This document shows positions 34,945 through 43,662 of a DNA stretch of 45,322 nt, piece by piece. The position numbers and the translations under genes are program-made. Source of the DNA: Alphaproteobacteria bacterium (GTDB taxonomy: Bacteria; Pseudomonadota; Alphaproteobacteria; Rhodobacterales; Rhodobacteraceae). The DNA is taken from contig JAUIAS010000028.1 in assembly GCA_030425395.1 (NCBI GenBank), forward strand, positions 1 to 45,322. Reading direction: 5' to 3'. Each line of letters begins with the position of its first letter. The first letter of the stretch is position 1. Under the pieces are notes generated by a model. The model did not search any database. It was not told the DNA's origin and saw only the letters and a program-made list of their open reading frames with translations.

Positions 34945-35811
34945 TCAGCTGCGAACCAGTTTTTCGTAGGCTTCGGCAATCTCTCGGGTCAATGCGCCGA
35001 CTTCAAAGGTGTAGTCGCCGATCTGGCCCACAGGGGTGACCTCGGCTGCGGTGCCGGTCAGCCAGCATTGTTCAAACCCTTCCATTTCTTCGGGCATGAT
35101 GTGGCGTTCATTGACGGTAACGCCCCGCTCTTTGAGCATGTCGATTACGGTTTGGCGGGTCAGCCCGTTGAGAAAGCAATCCGGTTTGGGGGTGTGCACT
35201 TCGCCATCCTTGACGAAGAAGATGTTCGCGCCGGTCGCTTCTGCGACATAGCCACGATAATCCATGAACAGCGCGTCAGAGCACCCCTTGGCCTCTGCTG
35301 CATGTTTTGAGGTGGTGCAGATCATGTAGAGACCGGCAGCCTTGGCATGAACGGGGATGGTTTCCGGGCTTGGGCGTTTCCATTTGGAAATGTCCAGCTT
35401 GGCCCCCTTCATCTTGGCATCGCCATAGTAGGCACCCCATTCCCAGACAGCGATCGCCACATGCACGGGGTTGCGTGCCGAGGCGACGCCCATGTCTTCG
35501 CCCGCGCCACGCCAGGCAACAGGACGCACATAGGCGTCCGTCAGCCCGTTTGCGGCCAGAACAGCGGCCTTGGCCTCTTCCAGTTCATCAACGCTGTAAG
35601 GAATCTCAAAGTCCAGACACTTGGCGGAATAATGCAGCCGCTCGGAATGTTCGCGTGATTTGAAAATCTTGCCGTTGTAGGCGCGCTCACCTTCAAAGAC
35701 AGAGCTGGCATAATGCAGCGCGTGAGTGAGGATATGCACATTTGCATCCCGCCAGTTGATCAGCTTGCCATCCATCCAGATCTGGCCGTCGCGGTCGTCG
35801 TAACCCGCCAT
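34945..35811 (-). CDS. ilvE: Branched-chain amino acid aminotransferase
   Basis: This 288-residue class IV PLP aminotransferase catalyses the last step of Leu, Ile and Val synthesis and the first of their breakdown. Lys157 (PVHAKAAG) binds PLP; HYASSVFEGERAYNG and EATGANIFFVKDGEVHTP are characteristic. AGGAGA precedes the ATG at 35811 on the minus strand. It is divergent from the marR/response-regulator pair, with a 156-base spacer that holds a perfect gtccg/cggac inverted repeat close to the ilvE start. Confidence 0.93.
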   Translation of the reverse strand: MAGYDDRDGQIWMDGKLINWRDANVHILTHALHYASSVFEGERAYNGKIFKSREHSERLHYSAKCLDFEIPYSVDELEEAKAAVLAANGLTDAYVRPVAWRGAGEDMGVASARNPVHVAIAVWEWGAYYGDAKMKGAKLDISKWKRPSPETIPVHAKAAGLYMICTTSKHAAEAKGCSDALFMDYRGYVAEATGANIFFVKDGEVHTPKPDCFLNGLTRQTVIDMLKERGVTVNERHIMPEEMEGFEQCWLTGTAAEVTPVGQIGDYTFEVGALTREIAEAYEKLVRS

Positions 35812-35850
35812 GGGTATTCTCCTGAAAATTTGCGTTTATTGCGCATTAAA

Positions 35851-35863
35851 GTCCGAACCGGAC
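35851..35863. promoter_or_regulatory. Short perfect inverted repeat upstream of ilvE
   Basis: The sequence gtccgaaccggac has two 5-base arms with a 3-base centre. It lies 40-52 bases upstream of the ilvE start, in the spacer shared with the MarR-family gene, so it could be an operator. The short arms make a chance match possible. Confidence 0.3.
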
Positions 35864-35904
35864 ATAAAGTTGCGTCAAATCTGGGATTCGTTACCTTTTC
35901 ACTG

Positions 35905-35933
35905 TTGGAATGTCAATAACGCTGACTTATGCT
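35905..35933 (+). promoter_or_regulatory. Candidate promoter of the marR/response-regulator pair
   Basis: TTGGAA (35905-35910) and TATGCT (35928-35933) are 17 bases apart, the -10 lying 34 bases before the MarR-family ATG. Each hexamer matches 4 of 6 consensus bases. Assigned by eye. Confidence 0.42.
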
Positions 35934-35967
35934 CGACCTCAAATAGCCATTTCAAGGTGACAGGATC

Positions 35968-36477
35968 ATGTCCGACAGGCCTTTGCCGTCCTATTCCAGC
36001 GACAATCTTTTGTTCCTGACGGATGAACAGTTGCGGCAGGGCATCGAAGCAATGTTCTTTGCCTATCGGGGGTTCACCGCAGATCCTGATCGTATCCTGT
36101 CCGATATCGGATATGGCCGAGCGCATCACCGGGCGATCCATTTCATCAAGCGCGCGCCGGGAACGACGGTCAATAATCTTCTGTCGATCCTCGGGGTCAC
36201 CAAGCAATCCCTGAACCGGGTGCTGCGGACGCTGATAGAGAATGGCCTTGTCGAAAGCCGCGTGGGCGTTGCGGACAAACGCGAACGCCATCTGTTTCTG
36301 ACTGAAAAGGGAGAAACACTGGAAAGCCGTCTGTCTGATGCACAGCGTGCCCGGATGCGTGCCGCCTACCGCGAGGCGGGGCCCGAGGCGGTGGCTGGCT
36401 TCCGTCAAGTGCTTGAGGCGATGATGGACAAGGAATTGCACCGTGCTTACGGGCGTCTGAAGGATGGCGGACAATGA
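35968..36477 (+). CDS. MarR-family regulator, PetP-like
   Basis: This 169-residue MarR-type protein has a recognition region (PGTTVNNLLSILGVTKQSLN), a wing (GLVESRVGVADKRERHLFLT) and a C-terminal dimer helix. Its arrangement directly before an orphan OmpR-type response regulator, with ATGA overlap, matches petP-petR of Rhodobacter capsulatus, where the pair affects expression of the cytochrome bc1 operon. The petP identity is inferred from context and general similarity, not from a search. It is divergent from ilvE. Confidence 0.8.
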   Translation: MSDRPLPSYSSDNLLFLTDEQLRQGIEAMFFAYRGFTADPDRILSDIGYGRAHHRAIHFIKRAPGTTVNNLLSILGVTKQSLNRVLRTLIENGLVESRVGVADKRERHLFLTEKGETLESRLSDAQRARMRAAYREAGPEAVAGFRQVLEAMMDKELHRAYGRLKDGGQ

Positions 36478-37175
36478 CAATGATCGACGCGCACCTTCTG
36501 ATCGTGGATGACGACGAGCGCATTCGTGATCTTCTTAAGAAATATCTCCAGAGGAGCGGCTTTCTTGTCACGGCGGCGAGGGATGCTGCCCATGCACGGC
36601 GGGTGCTGTCGGGGCTGGATTTCGATATGATCATCATGGACGTGATGATGCCCGGTGAAGATGGCGTTTCGCTGACCCGCGCGCTGAGGGAGGATCGCGA
36701 TACACCGATCCTGTTGCTCACCGCGAAGGGCGAAACGGAACATCGTATCGTTGGCCTTGAGGCCGGTGCCGATGATTACCTGACCAAACCGTTCGAGCCG
36801 AAAGAACTGCTGCTCAGGATTAACGCGATCCTTCGGCGTATGCCTGAACCTGAACCGGAGAATACCGCGCCCAAAATCCTGCACATGGGGCCGATCCGCT
36901 ATGATGTGGATCGGGGTGAACTGTGGCGTGGTGATGCGCCCGTGCGCCTCACCGCAACAGAGAGCCAGCTCATGCGTATTTTTTCGGCTTCACCCGGTGA
37001 GGCGGTAACCCGCTCCAAGCTTGTCGAAGATCTGGGCCGCGATCGCGGGCAGGCGCAGGAGCGTGCTGTCGATGTGCAGATCACGCGACTGCGCCGCAAG
37101 CTTGAGGAAAACCCGAAGCAGCCGCGGTATCTGCAAACGGTACGCGGGTCAGGGTATATGCTCGCCACCGACTGA
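36474..37175 (+). CDS. OmpR-family response regulator, PetR-like
   Basis: This 233-residue protein has a receiver domain (residues 1-125: acidic pocket VDDDER, phospho-acceptor Asp56 in MDVMMPGEDG, Thr83 and Lys105 in YLTKPF) and an OmpR-type winged helix (LTATESQLMRIF, VDVQITRLRRKLEENPKQPR, YLQTVRGSGYML). All phosphorylation residues are present but no histidine kinase gene is near. The partner upstream is MarR-type, as in petPR of Rhodobacter. Its target here is unknown; regulation of bc1 genes is inferred by analogy. Confidence 0.87.
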   Translation: MTMIDAHLLIVDDDERIRDLLKKYLQRSGFLVTAARDAAHARRVLSGLDFDMIIMDVMMPGEDGVSLTRALREDRDTPILLLTAKGETEHRIVGLEAGADDYLTKPFEPKELLLRINAILRRMPEPEPENTAPKILHMGPIRYDVDRGELWRGDAPVRLTATESQLMRIFSASPGEAVTRSKLVEDLGRDRGQAQERAVDVQITRLRRKLEENPKQPRYLQTVRGSGYMLATD

Positions 37176-37236
37176 CCAGATGCTCGGGCCGATTTGCTGG
37201 CCCTGTGCCTGCAACCAGAAAGAAAAAACGATCACC

Positions 37237-38163
37237 ATGACAACTGCACTTGTGACCCATGCGGATTGCCTGCGGCATACCACGCCGGACGGACATCCGG
37301 AACGCACCGAACGTCTTGCACATGTTCTCCATGCGCTTGAACCGCTTGCCTTGCAGAAGGTGACTGCGCCCGAAGTCACGCGCGAGGCATTGTTGCGATG
37401 CCACCCCGAAACTTATGTAGATGCCATTCTGGCGCGTGAACCGTCGTCGGGCATTACCCAGATTGACGGGGATACATGGATGTCGCCGGGATCCGGGCGC
37501 GCGGCGCTTTTGGGGGCAGGAGCCGCGGTCAAGGCGGTTGATCTTGTCCTAGGCGGGCAGGTGGGCAATGCTTTCGCCGCAATCCGTCCGCCCGGACACC
37601 ACGCGGAAAAGGAAACTCCGATGGGCTTCTGCCTGTTTGGAAATGCCGCGATAGCCGCAAAACATGCGCTTGGAGCACACGGGTTGCACCGCGTGGCGGT
37701 GGTTGATTTCGATGTCCATCACGGAAATGGGACGCAGGATATCCTGTGGGACGAGGACCGCGCGCTTGTCATCACATCGCAGCAGATGCCGCTGTGGCCG
37801 GGAACCGGTGCCGAAACGGAAACCGGTCCACACGATACGATCGTGAACGTTCCGCTGCCCCCTGACAGCGATGGTGCCGCTATGCGCAAAGCCTACATAG
37901 ACAAGGTTTTCCCTCGCCTTGAGGCCTTTGCGCCCGAGCTGATCATCATTTCCGCTGGGTTTGACGCGCACCGGGACGATCCGCTGGCCCAGTTGAATTG
38001 GGACGAGGAAGACTTTGTTTGGCTGACGGCGGAACTCTGCGCCATTGCCGCTCGGACGTGTGGCGGGCGGGTGGTCTCGACCCTTGAAGGCGGTTATGAT
38101 CTGACGGCCTTGGCGCAATGTGCCAAGGTGCACGTCCAGAAATTGATAGAGGCCGCGAAATGA
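37237..38163 (+). CDS. HDAC-like deacetylase (class II / acetylpolyamine amidohydrolase family)
   Basis: This 308-residue zinc hydrolase of the arginase/deacetylase fold has RPPGHHAEKETPMGFCLF, DFDVHHGNGTQ, ISAGFDAHRDDPL and STLEGGYD, covering the catalytic histidines and zinc ligands. Bacterial members remove acetyl groups from polyamines or small molecules, or possibly proteins; the substrate here is unknown. ATG 37237 begins MTTALVTHADC at the domain edge; its ribosome binding site is weak. Its stop overlaps xseB (ATGA), tying it to the isoprenoid cluster. Confidence 0.9.
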   Translation: MTTALVTHADCLRHTTPDGHPERTERLAHVLHALEPLALQKVTAPEVTREALLRCHPETYVDAILAREPSSGITQIDGDTWMSPGSGRAALLGAGAAVKAVDLVLGGQVGNAFAAIRPPGHHAEKETPMGFCLFGNAAIAAKHALGAHGLHRVAVVDFDVHHGNGTQDILWDEDRALVITSQQMPLWPGTGAETETGPHDTIVNVPLPPDSDGAAMRKAYIDKVFPRLEAFAPELIIISAGFDAHRDDPLAQLNWDEEDFVWLTAELCAIAARTCGGRVVSTLEGGYDLTALAQCAKVHVQKLIEAAK

Positions 38164-38402
38164 CCCAGACAAACGTATCCGATTTAAGCTTTGAACAGGC
38201 CATGCGCGAGCTTGAGAGTGTTGTGGACCAGCTTGAACGCGGGGATGTGCCTCTGGATCAGTCGATAAGCCTGTATGAGCGTGGTGCCATGCTCAAGAAG
38301 CGTTGTGAAGAGGCGTTGAAAGCCGCCGAAGAGAAAGTGGCGGCGATTACTCTTGATGGTGACGGCGAACCGACCGGGACAAAGCCTGTAGAGGGGCAGT
38401 AG
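38160..38402 (+). CDS. xseB: Exodeoxyribonuclease VII small subunit
   Basis: This 80-residue helical protein is the small subunit of exonuclease VII: SFEQAMRELESVVDQLERGD, PLDQSISLYERG and MLKKRCEEALKAAEEKVAAI. Several copies bind the large subunit XseA, which is not in this window, to degrade single-stranded DNA. It overlaps the deacetylase gene by 4 bases and is 6 bases before ispA, the usual alphaproteobacterial order xseB-ispA-dxs. Confidence 0.93.
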   Translation: MTQTNVSDLSFEQAMRELESVVDQLERGDVPLDQSISLYERGAMLKKRCEEALKAAEEKVAAITLDGDGEPTGTKPVEGQ

Positions 38403-38408
38403 CGAGGG

Positions 38409-39314
38409 ATGAAACCCATTCCGACGATTGCGGTTCCGGTTGCACCCAGATTGCCGTTGCAGGCCGCCCTTGACCTCGCGCGCGCGCAGACGGATGACCA
38501 TATAGCCGCCGAGATCGACCGACATGACGGCCAAATCGCCAAGGCGATGCGGTATGCCGTGCAGGGCGGAAAATGTATCCGTGGTTTCCTGGTCATGGAA
38601 AGCGCCCGACTGCACGGGGTGGGCTTGCAACAGTCCACGGCTGTTGCCGCTGCGATTGAATGCCTGCATGGCTATAGCCTTGTGCATGACGATTTGCCCT
38701 GCATGGACGATGACGATATGCGCCGTGGCCAACCGACAGTGCACCGCAAGTGGGATGAGGCGACCGCTGTTCTTGCCGGCGACGCGTTGCAGAGCCTGGC
38801 GTTCGAATTGGTGGCCGATAGCGGGCTTGCCGCGCAAGCCATTGTCGAACTGGTGTTGACCCTGTCGCGTGCGGCAGGAGTTGCGGGGATGGTCGGCGGA
38901 CAGGCGATGGATATAGCGGCTGAAACAGCGCAAGAGCCTTTGACCATAGACGAAATCACCCGCTTGCAGGCGGGTAAGACCGGCGCGCTGATCACATGGT
39001 CGGCCTGCGCCGGTGCGCGGATGGCGGGGGAAAACACCGTTTTCCTCGAAGATTACGGCACCAATCTGGGGCTTGCCTTTCAGATATGGGATGACGTTCT
39101 GGACGTCGAAGGTGAAGCGCAGCTTGTTGGCAAGGCGGTGGGCAAGGATTCCGCCGCAGGCAAGGCAACCTTTGTTTCGCTTCTGGGGCTAGACGCTGCG
39201 AAACGACGCGCTACTGATCTGATAGAACAAGCCTGTGACGATCTCTCTCCTTATGGCGCTGAGGCAGAGACCTTGCGGGAAGCGGCACGCTTCGTTATCT
39301 CGCGCAGGAACTGA
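38409..39314 (+). CDS. ispA: Farnesyl diphosphate synthase (polyprenyl synthetase family)
   Basis: This 301-residue enzyme condenses isopentenyl diphosphate with allylic diphosphates to farnesyl diphosphate. The first aspartate-rich motif [14 protein letters not shown] starts at Asp94 and the second, IWDDVLD, holds Asp228-Asp232. The diphosphate-binding motif is GGKCIRGFL, with Cys where Arg is usual (GGKRLRP). It lies between xseB and dxs and feeds ubiquinone, carotenoid and undecaprenyl synthesis. AGGGATG context gives a modest ribosome binding site. Confidence 0.93.
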   Translation: MKPIPTIAVPVAPRLPLQAALDLARAQTDDHIAAEIDRHDGQIAKAMRYAVQGGKCIRGFLVMESARLHGVGLQQSTAVAAAIECLHGYSLVHDDLPCMDDDDMRRGQPTVHRKWDEATAVLAGDALQSLAFELVADSGLAAQAIVELVLTLSRAAGVAGMVGGQAMDIAAETAQEPLTIDEITRLQAGKTGALITWSACAGARMAGENTVFLEDYGTNLGLAFQIWDDVLDVEGEAQLVGKAVGKDSAAGKATFVSLLGLDAAKRRATDLIEQACDDLSPYGAEAETLREAARFVISRRN

Positions 39315-39339
39315 AGCCGCCCGAACCAAGGAGGCGCGC

Positions 39340-41268
39340 ATGTCCGATACACCGAAAACACCGCTGCTGGATACCATCCGCAAGCCTGCCGACCTCAAAC
39401 GGCTGAGTGATGCTCAGTTGCGGCAGGTGGCGGACGAACTGCGTGCGGAAACTGTTTCTGCGGTGTCGGTAACCGGCGGACATCTTGGGGCCGGGCTGGG
39501 CGTTGTTGAATTGACCGTCGCGCTTCATGCTGTTTTCGACACGCCTCGTGACAAGCTGATCTGGGACGTGGGCCATCAGTGTTATCCCCACAAGATATTG
39601 ACCGAGCGGCGTGACCGCATTCGTACCCTGCGCCAAAAGGATGGACTAAGCGGATTCACCAAGCGTTCTGAATCTCCCTATGACCCGTTCGGGGCCGCAC
39701 ACAGCTCTACCTCCATTTCTGCGGCGCTGGGCTTTAGTGTCGCCCGTGATCTGGGTGGCGTGGTTCCCGAAGGGCTCGGCGATGCGATCGCCGTGATTGG
39801 CGATGGCTCCATGAGTGCGGGCATGGCGTTCGAAGCGATGAACAATGCGGGCCATCTGGGCAAACGCATGATCGTGATCCTGAATGACAACGACATGTCA
39901 ATCGCACCTCCTGTCGGGGCTCTGAGCGCCTATCTCACCCGGTTGTATTCCGAAGCTCCGTTCCAGGATTTCACGGCGGCGGCCAAGGGGGCGATGTCTT
40001 TGTTGCCTGAACCCTTCCGCGAAGGTGCCAAGCGGGCCAAGGATATGCTCAAGGGTATGGCCATGGGCGGCACCCTGTTCGAGCAGTTGGGCTTTACGTA
40101 TCTCGGCCCGGTGGACGGCCATGATTTGAGCCAGTTGCTGCCGTTGCTGCGGTCCGTGAAATCGCGGGCCACCGGGCCGATTCTGATCCATGCGTTGACC
40201 AAGAAGGGCAAGGGATACGCCCCTGCGGAACGGGCCCGGGACAAAGGCCACGCCACCGCGAAATTCGATGTCCTGACCGGCGAACAGAAAAAGGCCCCGT
40301 CCAACGCGCCCAGCTATACCCGGGTCTTTGCAGACAGCCTTCTGCGCGAGGCTGCGGATGACGACAAGATCGTCGCCGTAACAGCGGCGATGCCCGGCGG
40401 CACCGGGCTTGACCTGTTTGCGGAACGCTATCCCAGCCGTTGCTTTGATGTGGGGATCGCGGAACAGCATGGCGTGACCTTTTCCGCCGCGATGGCCGCA
40501 GGCGGGATGAAGCCTTTTTGCGCGATGTATTCCACGTTCCTGCAAAGGGGATATGATCAGGTTGTTCACGATGTGGCGATTCAGCGATTGCCGGTCCGCT
40601 TTGCGATTGATCGCGCCGGACTGGTGGGGGCTGATGGTGCGACACATGCGGGAAGCTATGATATCGCCTATCTGGCCAACCTTCCGGGTATGGTTGTGAT
40701 GGCAGCTGCCGATGAGGCAGAATTGGTCCATATGGTGGCCACCGCCGCCGCGCATGACGATGGGCCGATTGCTTTCCGTTTTCCTCGTGGTGAAGGGGTT
40801 GGGGTGGACATGCCCGAACGTGGCGTCCCGCTGGAGATCGGCAAAGGCCGCCTGATCAGCGAGGGGAGCGGTGTGGCGTTGTTGTCGTTCGGCACCCGCT
40901 TGCAAGAGGTGCAAAAAGCCGCCGAGACGCTTGGAGCCAAAGGGATCACGCCTACGGTCGCTGATGCCCGCTTTGCCAAACCGCTGGACCGCGAGTTGAT
41001 CTTGCGACTGGCGGCGGAGCATGAGGCCCTGATTACAATCGAGGAAGGGGCGGTTGGCGGCTTTGGCAGTCATGTCGCGCAGCTATTGGCAGAAGAGGGC
41101 GTATTTGACCGCGGGCTGAAGTTCCGCTCGATGGTGCTGCCCGATATCTTCATTGATCAATCAAGCCCGGCCGACATGTATGCCGTTGCGGGAATGAACG
41201 CCGAACATATCGAAGCCAAGGTTCTCGATGTGCTGGGTATCGCCAGAATTGACGAAAAACGCGCCTGA
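39340..41268 (+). CDS. dxs: 1-Deoxy-D-xylulose-5-phosphate synthase
   Basis: This 642-residue thiamine-diphosphate enzyme makes DXP from pyruvate and glyceraldehyde 3-phosphate, the entry to the MEP isoprenoid pathway. His48 ([11 protein letters not shown]), the thiamine motif [18 protein letters not shown]...NDNDMS, the Glu of [10 protein letters not shown] and the C-terminal [13 protein letters not shown] are all present. ATG 39340 follows a strong AAGGAGG. It is 25 bases after ispA, so farnesyl synthase and DXS are co-expressed. The stop abuts the stop of the convergent YeeZ-like gene. Confidence 0.96.
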   Translation: MSDTPKTPLLDTIRKPADLKRLSDAQLRQVADELRAETVSAVSVTGGHLGAGLGVVELTVALHAVFDTPRDKLIWDVGHQCYPHKILTERRDRIRTLRQKDGLSGFTKRSESPYDPFGAAHSSTSISAALGFSVARDLGGVVPEGLGDAIAVIGDGSMSAGMAFEAMNNAGHLGKRMIVILNDNDMSIAPPVGALSAYLTRLYSEAPFQDFTAAAKGAMSLLPEPFREGAKRAKDMLKGMAMGGTLFEQLGFTYLGPVDGHDLSQLLPLLRSVKSRATGPILIHALTKKGKGYAPAERARDKGHATAKFDVLTGEQKKAPSNAPSYTRVFADSLLREAADDDKIVAVTAAMPGGTGLDLFAERYPSRCFDVGIAEQHGVTFSAAMAAGGMKPFCAMYSTFLQRGYDQVVHDVAIQRLPVRFAIDRAGLVGADGATHAGSYDIAYLANLPGMVVMAAADEAELVHMVATAAAHDDGPIAFRFPRGEGVGVDMPERGVPLEIGKGRLISEGSGVALLSFGTRLQEVQKAAETLGAKGITPTVADARFAKPLDRELILRLAAEHEALITIEEGAVGGFGSHVAQLLAEEGVFDRGLKFRSMVLPDIFIDQSSPADMYAVAGMNAEHIEAKVLDVLGIARIDEKRA

Positions 41269-42126
41269 TCAATCACGTTCTGCGGCGGCCAGTGCGGTCA
41301 GTCCTTCTCGGTAGGTTGTGTATTTCAAAACGACTCCCAGTTCATCCTTGATCCGGGTGTTTCGAACGCGTTTGCTTTCGGCGTAAAAGCTGCGCGCCAT
41401 TGGCGTCATCTCGGCTTCTTCGAATGGCACCTCGGGCGGGACCGGAAGGCCCAGCAATTCGGCAGCAAAGGCAATCACGTCCTGAGGCGGAGCAGGATCA
41501 TCGTCACAGACATTATAGGCGCACCCCGGGTTCGGACGTGCAATCGACGCGGCAAGAACCTGCGCGATGTCCTCTACATGGGTGCGACTGAACACTTGAC
41601 CCTGTTTGATGATCCGCCGCGCAGTGCCGTTGCGCACCTTGGCAAAAGGGCCGCGCCCGGGCCCGTAGATTCCCGCAAGCCGGAAGATGTGCAGCGGCAG
41701 GTCAGGAATGGCGGCCCACTCTTTTTCGGCAGCCTTTCGCCACTTTCCGCGCCGTGTGGATGGGGCCAGCGGAGTGGTTTCATCCACCCAGCCCCCGCCA
41801 TGATCCCCATAAACACCGGTGGTTGAGAGATAACCCACCCATTCCAGATGCGGTGCGCGCAGGGCAATCGCATCACGCAATTCCGCGAGGACCGGATCGC
41901 CAGTTTCGTTTGGGCCAACAGATGAAAGGATATGGGTCGCTCTGGACAGTGCGTGCCCGACATCCGGGCCGGGAAATCTGAGTGGTGTGGCCCCTGAGGC
42001 GCGAATCGCGGCGTCGCGTTCTTCGGTTCGGCTGGTGCCGGTCACGGTCCAGCCCTGCGTGGACAAAATGCGTGATAGCGCCTGCGCGCTGTAGCCATGT
42101 CCGAAGGAAATCAAATGCTTGGTCAT
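41269..42126 (-). CDS. NAD(P)-binding Rossmann (extended SDR, YeeZ-like) protein
   Basis: This 285-residue protein starts with a dinucleotide-binding motif ([18 protein letters not shown]). It shows [20 protein letters not shown] and [14 protein letters not shown], typical of the atypical extended SDR group near YeeZ. The canonical YxxxK catalytic pair is not clear; such proteins often lack known activity. It is transcribed away from paaABCDE, sharing a 106-base spacer with the palindrome at 42162-42199. No specific pathway can be assigned. Confidence 0.82.
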   Translation of the reverse strand: MTKHLISFGHGYSAQALSRILSTQGWTVTGTSRTEERDAAIRASGATPLRFPGPDVGHALSRATHILSSVGPNETGDPVLAELRDAIALRAPHLEWVGYLSTTGVYGDHGGGWVDETTPLAPSTRRGKWRKAAEKEWAAIPDLPLHIFRLAGIYGPGRGPFAKVRNGTARRIIKQGQVFSRTHVEDIAQVLAASIARPNPGCAYNVCDDDPAPPQDVIAFAAELLGLPVPPEVPFEEAEMTPMARSFYAESKRVRNTRIKDELGVVLKYTTYREGLTALAAAERD

Positions 42127-42161
42127 TGGGATTGATCCCCTGATCGGAAGGGAAATTCAAG

Positions 42162-42199
42162 TGTTACAAAAAAACGTTGATCGGTTCTTTTCTGTAACA
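42162..42199. promoter_or_regulatory. Candidate operator: 38-base palindrome upstream of paaA
   Basis: The arms tgttaca (42162-42168) and tgtaaca (42193-42199) are perfect inverted repeats. Four more A/T pairs follow inside each arm after one mismatch, giving 11 of 12 outer positions paired. The element contains the -35 of the paaA promoter at its centre and ends right at the -10, so a bound dimeric repressor would block transcription. No regulator gene is in the window. Confidence 0.6.
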
Positions 42200-42205
42200 T
42201 ATATT
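42177..42205 (+). promoter_or_regulatory. paaA promoter
   Basis: TTGATC (42177-42182) and TATATT (42200-42205) are 17 bases apart; the -10 matches 5 of 6 consensus bases. Transcription would begin near 42212, about 20 bases before the paaA ATG, leaving room for the GGAGGAGG ribosome binding site. Confidence 0.6.
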
Positions 42206-42232
42206 GCAGGCAACGGTTTTGGAGGAGGCTGC

Positions 42233-43216
42233 ATGTATTCCCAAGGATTGATCGGTGCCGACGGGCGCACGAATGAAACGCCCGAGTTTCTGGAACGGTT
42301 CCAGCGCCGCATTGATGCGGAAGAAAAGATTGAGCCAAACGACGAAATGCCGGAAGGCTATCGCCGGACGCTGGTTCGCCAGATCGGACAGCACGCCCAC
42401 TCCGAGATTGTCGGTATGCTTCCGGAAGGTAACTGGATCACCCGTGCGCCGTCCCTGCGCCGCAAGGCGGCTTTGCTGGCCAAGGTGCAGGATGAAGGCG
42501 GGCATGGGCTCTACCTGTATTCGGCGGCCGAAACTCTGGGAGTCTCCCGCGAGGAGATGACCGAAGAATTGCTCGATGGGCGCGCCAAGTATTCGTCGAT
42601 CTTCAATTACCCGACGCTGAGCTGGGCCGATATCGGCACCATCGGATGGCTGGTGGACGGTGCCGCCATCATGAACCAGATCCCGCTCTGCCGGTGCTCC
42701 TTTGGTCCCTATGCCCGCGCGATGATCCGCGTATGCAAGGAAGAAAGCTTTCACCAGCGTCAGGGATACGAGATCGTGATGACGCTGGCGCAAGGATCCC
42801 CCGAGCAAAAGGAAATGGCGCAGGACAGCCTGAACCGGTGGTGGTGGCCGTCCATCATGATGTTCGGCCCGCACGACGCCGACAGCCAGCACTCTGACCA
42901 GTCGATGACCTGGAAGATCAAGCGATTCTCGAACGACGAGCTGCGTCAGAAGTTCATCGACGCCACCGTGCCGCAGGCCGAATACCTTGGCCTGACCATC
43001 CCTGACCCGGACCTGAAATGGAACGAGGAAAAGGGTGGGTATGATCACGGGCCCATCGACTGGGATGAATTCTGGCGTGTGGTAAAGGGCCACGGCCCCA
43101 TGGCCAAGGACCGCATCAAAGCGCGCAAGAAGGCGTGGGACGATGGCAAATGGGTCCGCGACGCCGCGCTGGCCCATGCGGAAAAGCGCCAAGCAAGAAA
43201 AATGGCCGCTGAATAA
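42233..43216 (+). CDS. paaA: Phenylacetyl-CoA 1,2-epoxidase subunit PaaA (catalytic, di-iron)
   Basis: This 327-residue protein is the di-iron oxygenase subunit of the PaaABCE complex, which converts phenylacetyl-CoA to its ring 1,2-epoxide. Iron-ligand regions are [48 protein letters not shown] and [11 protein letters not shown]. The ATG at 42233 follows GGAGGAGG. It is the first gene of paaABCDE. In some roseobacters the same enzyme also feeds tropodithietic acid synthesis, but whether this strain does so cannot be seen. A 161-base spacer with hairpins follows. Confidence 0.97.
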   Translation: MYSQGLIGADGRTNETPEFLERFQRRIDAEEKIEPNDEMPEGYRRTLVRQIGQHAHSEIVGMLPEGNWITRAPSLRRKAALLAKVQDEGGHGLYLYSAAETLGVSREEMTEELLDGRAKYSSIFNYPTLSWADIGTIGWLVDGAAIMNQIPLCRCSFGPYARAMIRVCKEESFHQRQGYEIVMTLAQGSPEQKEMAQDSLNRWWWPSIMMFGPHDADSQHSDQSMTWKIKRFSNDELRQKFIDATVPQAEYLGLTIPDPDLKWNEEKGGYDHGPIDWDEFWRVVKGHGPMAKDRIKARKKAWDDGKWVRDAALAHAEKRQARKMAAE

Positions 43217-43288
43217 GGTCTGTGCGCTGGGGCGTGTCCCCGTTTGTGCCCCGCAATGGGCAAAATCAGGCGCGACGGGCCGGACCCG

Positions 43289-43366
43289 GCACCCTCAAGG
43301 GGTGCACATGAAAAGCGGCGGGGGGCCAGCCCCCCGCACCCCCCGGAGTATTTTTAGCCAGAAGAA
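43289..43366. repeat. GC-rich hairpin repeat in the paaA-paaB spacer
   Basis: A first hairpin pairs gcaccc (43289-43294) with gggtgc (43300-43305). A second has an 8-base G/C stem (43318-43325 with 43330-43337), then accccccggagtatttttag and a gccagaagaaggag tail. The second unit resembles a dispersed roseobacter intergenic element that I remember (G-run hairpin, then CGGAGTATTTTT, then GCCAGAA-like tail). The tail supplies AAGGAG, the ribosome binding site of paaB. Confidence 0.6.
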
Positions 43367-43377
43367 GGAGTGGGCGC

Positions 43378-43662
43378 ATGTCAGGTGAAGTGCCTCTTTG
43401 GGAAGTATTCATCCGTCCCCGCAATGGTCTCAGCCACAAGCATGTCGGGTCGATCCACGCCGCAGACGAAGTAATGGCGGTGCAAGCGGCGCGGGATGTC
43501 TATACCCGCCGCGGTGAAGGGAATTCGATCTGGGTGGTGCCGTCCAAGGCAATAACCGCCAGCGATCCCGCGCATGCGGACGAGAATTTTGAGCCGACGT
43601 CGGACAAGATCTATCGGCATCCGACATTCTACGACATCCCTGAAGAAGTGGGGCATATGTGA
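43378..43662 (+). CDS. paaB: Phenylacetyl-CoA epoxidase subunit PaaB
   Basis: This 94-residue subunit of the epoxidase has WEVFIRPRNGLSHKHVGSIH, DVYTRRGEGNSIWVVPS and SDKIYRHPTFYDIPEEVGHM, the hallmarks of PaaB. It bridges PaaAC heterodimers and is essential for the complex. The ATG at 43378 is preceded by AAGGAG from the end of the hairpin repeat. Its stop overlaps the paaC start, so B and C are translationally coupled. Confidence 0.96.
   Translation: MSGEVPLWEVFIRPRNGLSHKHVGSIHAADEVMAVQAARDVYTRRGEGNSIWVVPSKAITASDPAHADENFEPTSDKIYRHPTFYDIPEEVGHM

Noticed and set aside
42182-42199. Possible alphaproteobacterial LexA box (gttc-N7-gttc type) at ggttcttttctgtaac
   Set aside because: The second half is gtaac, not gttc, and the larger palindrome explains the sequence better.
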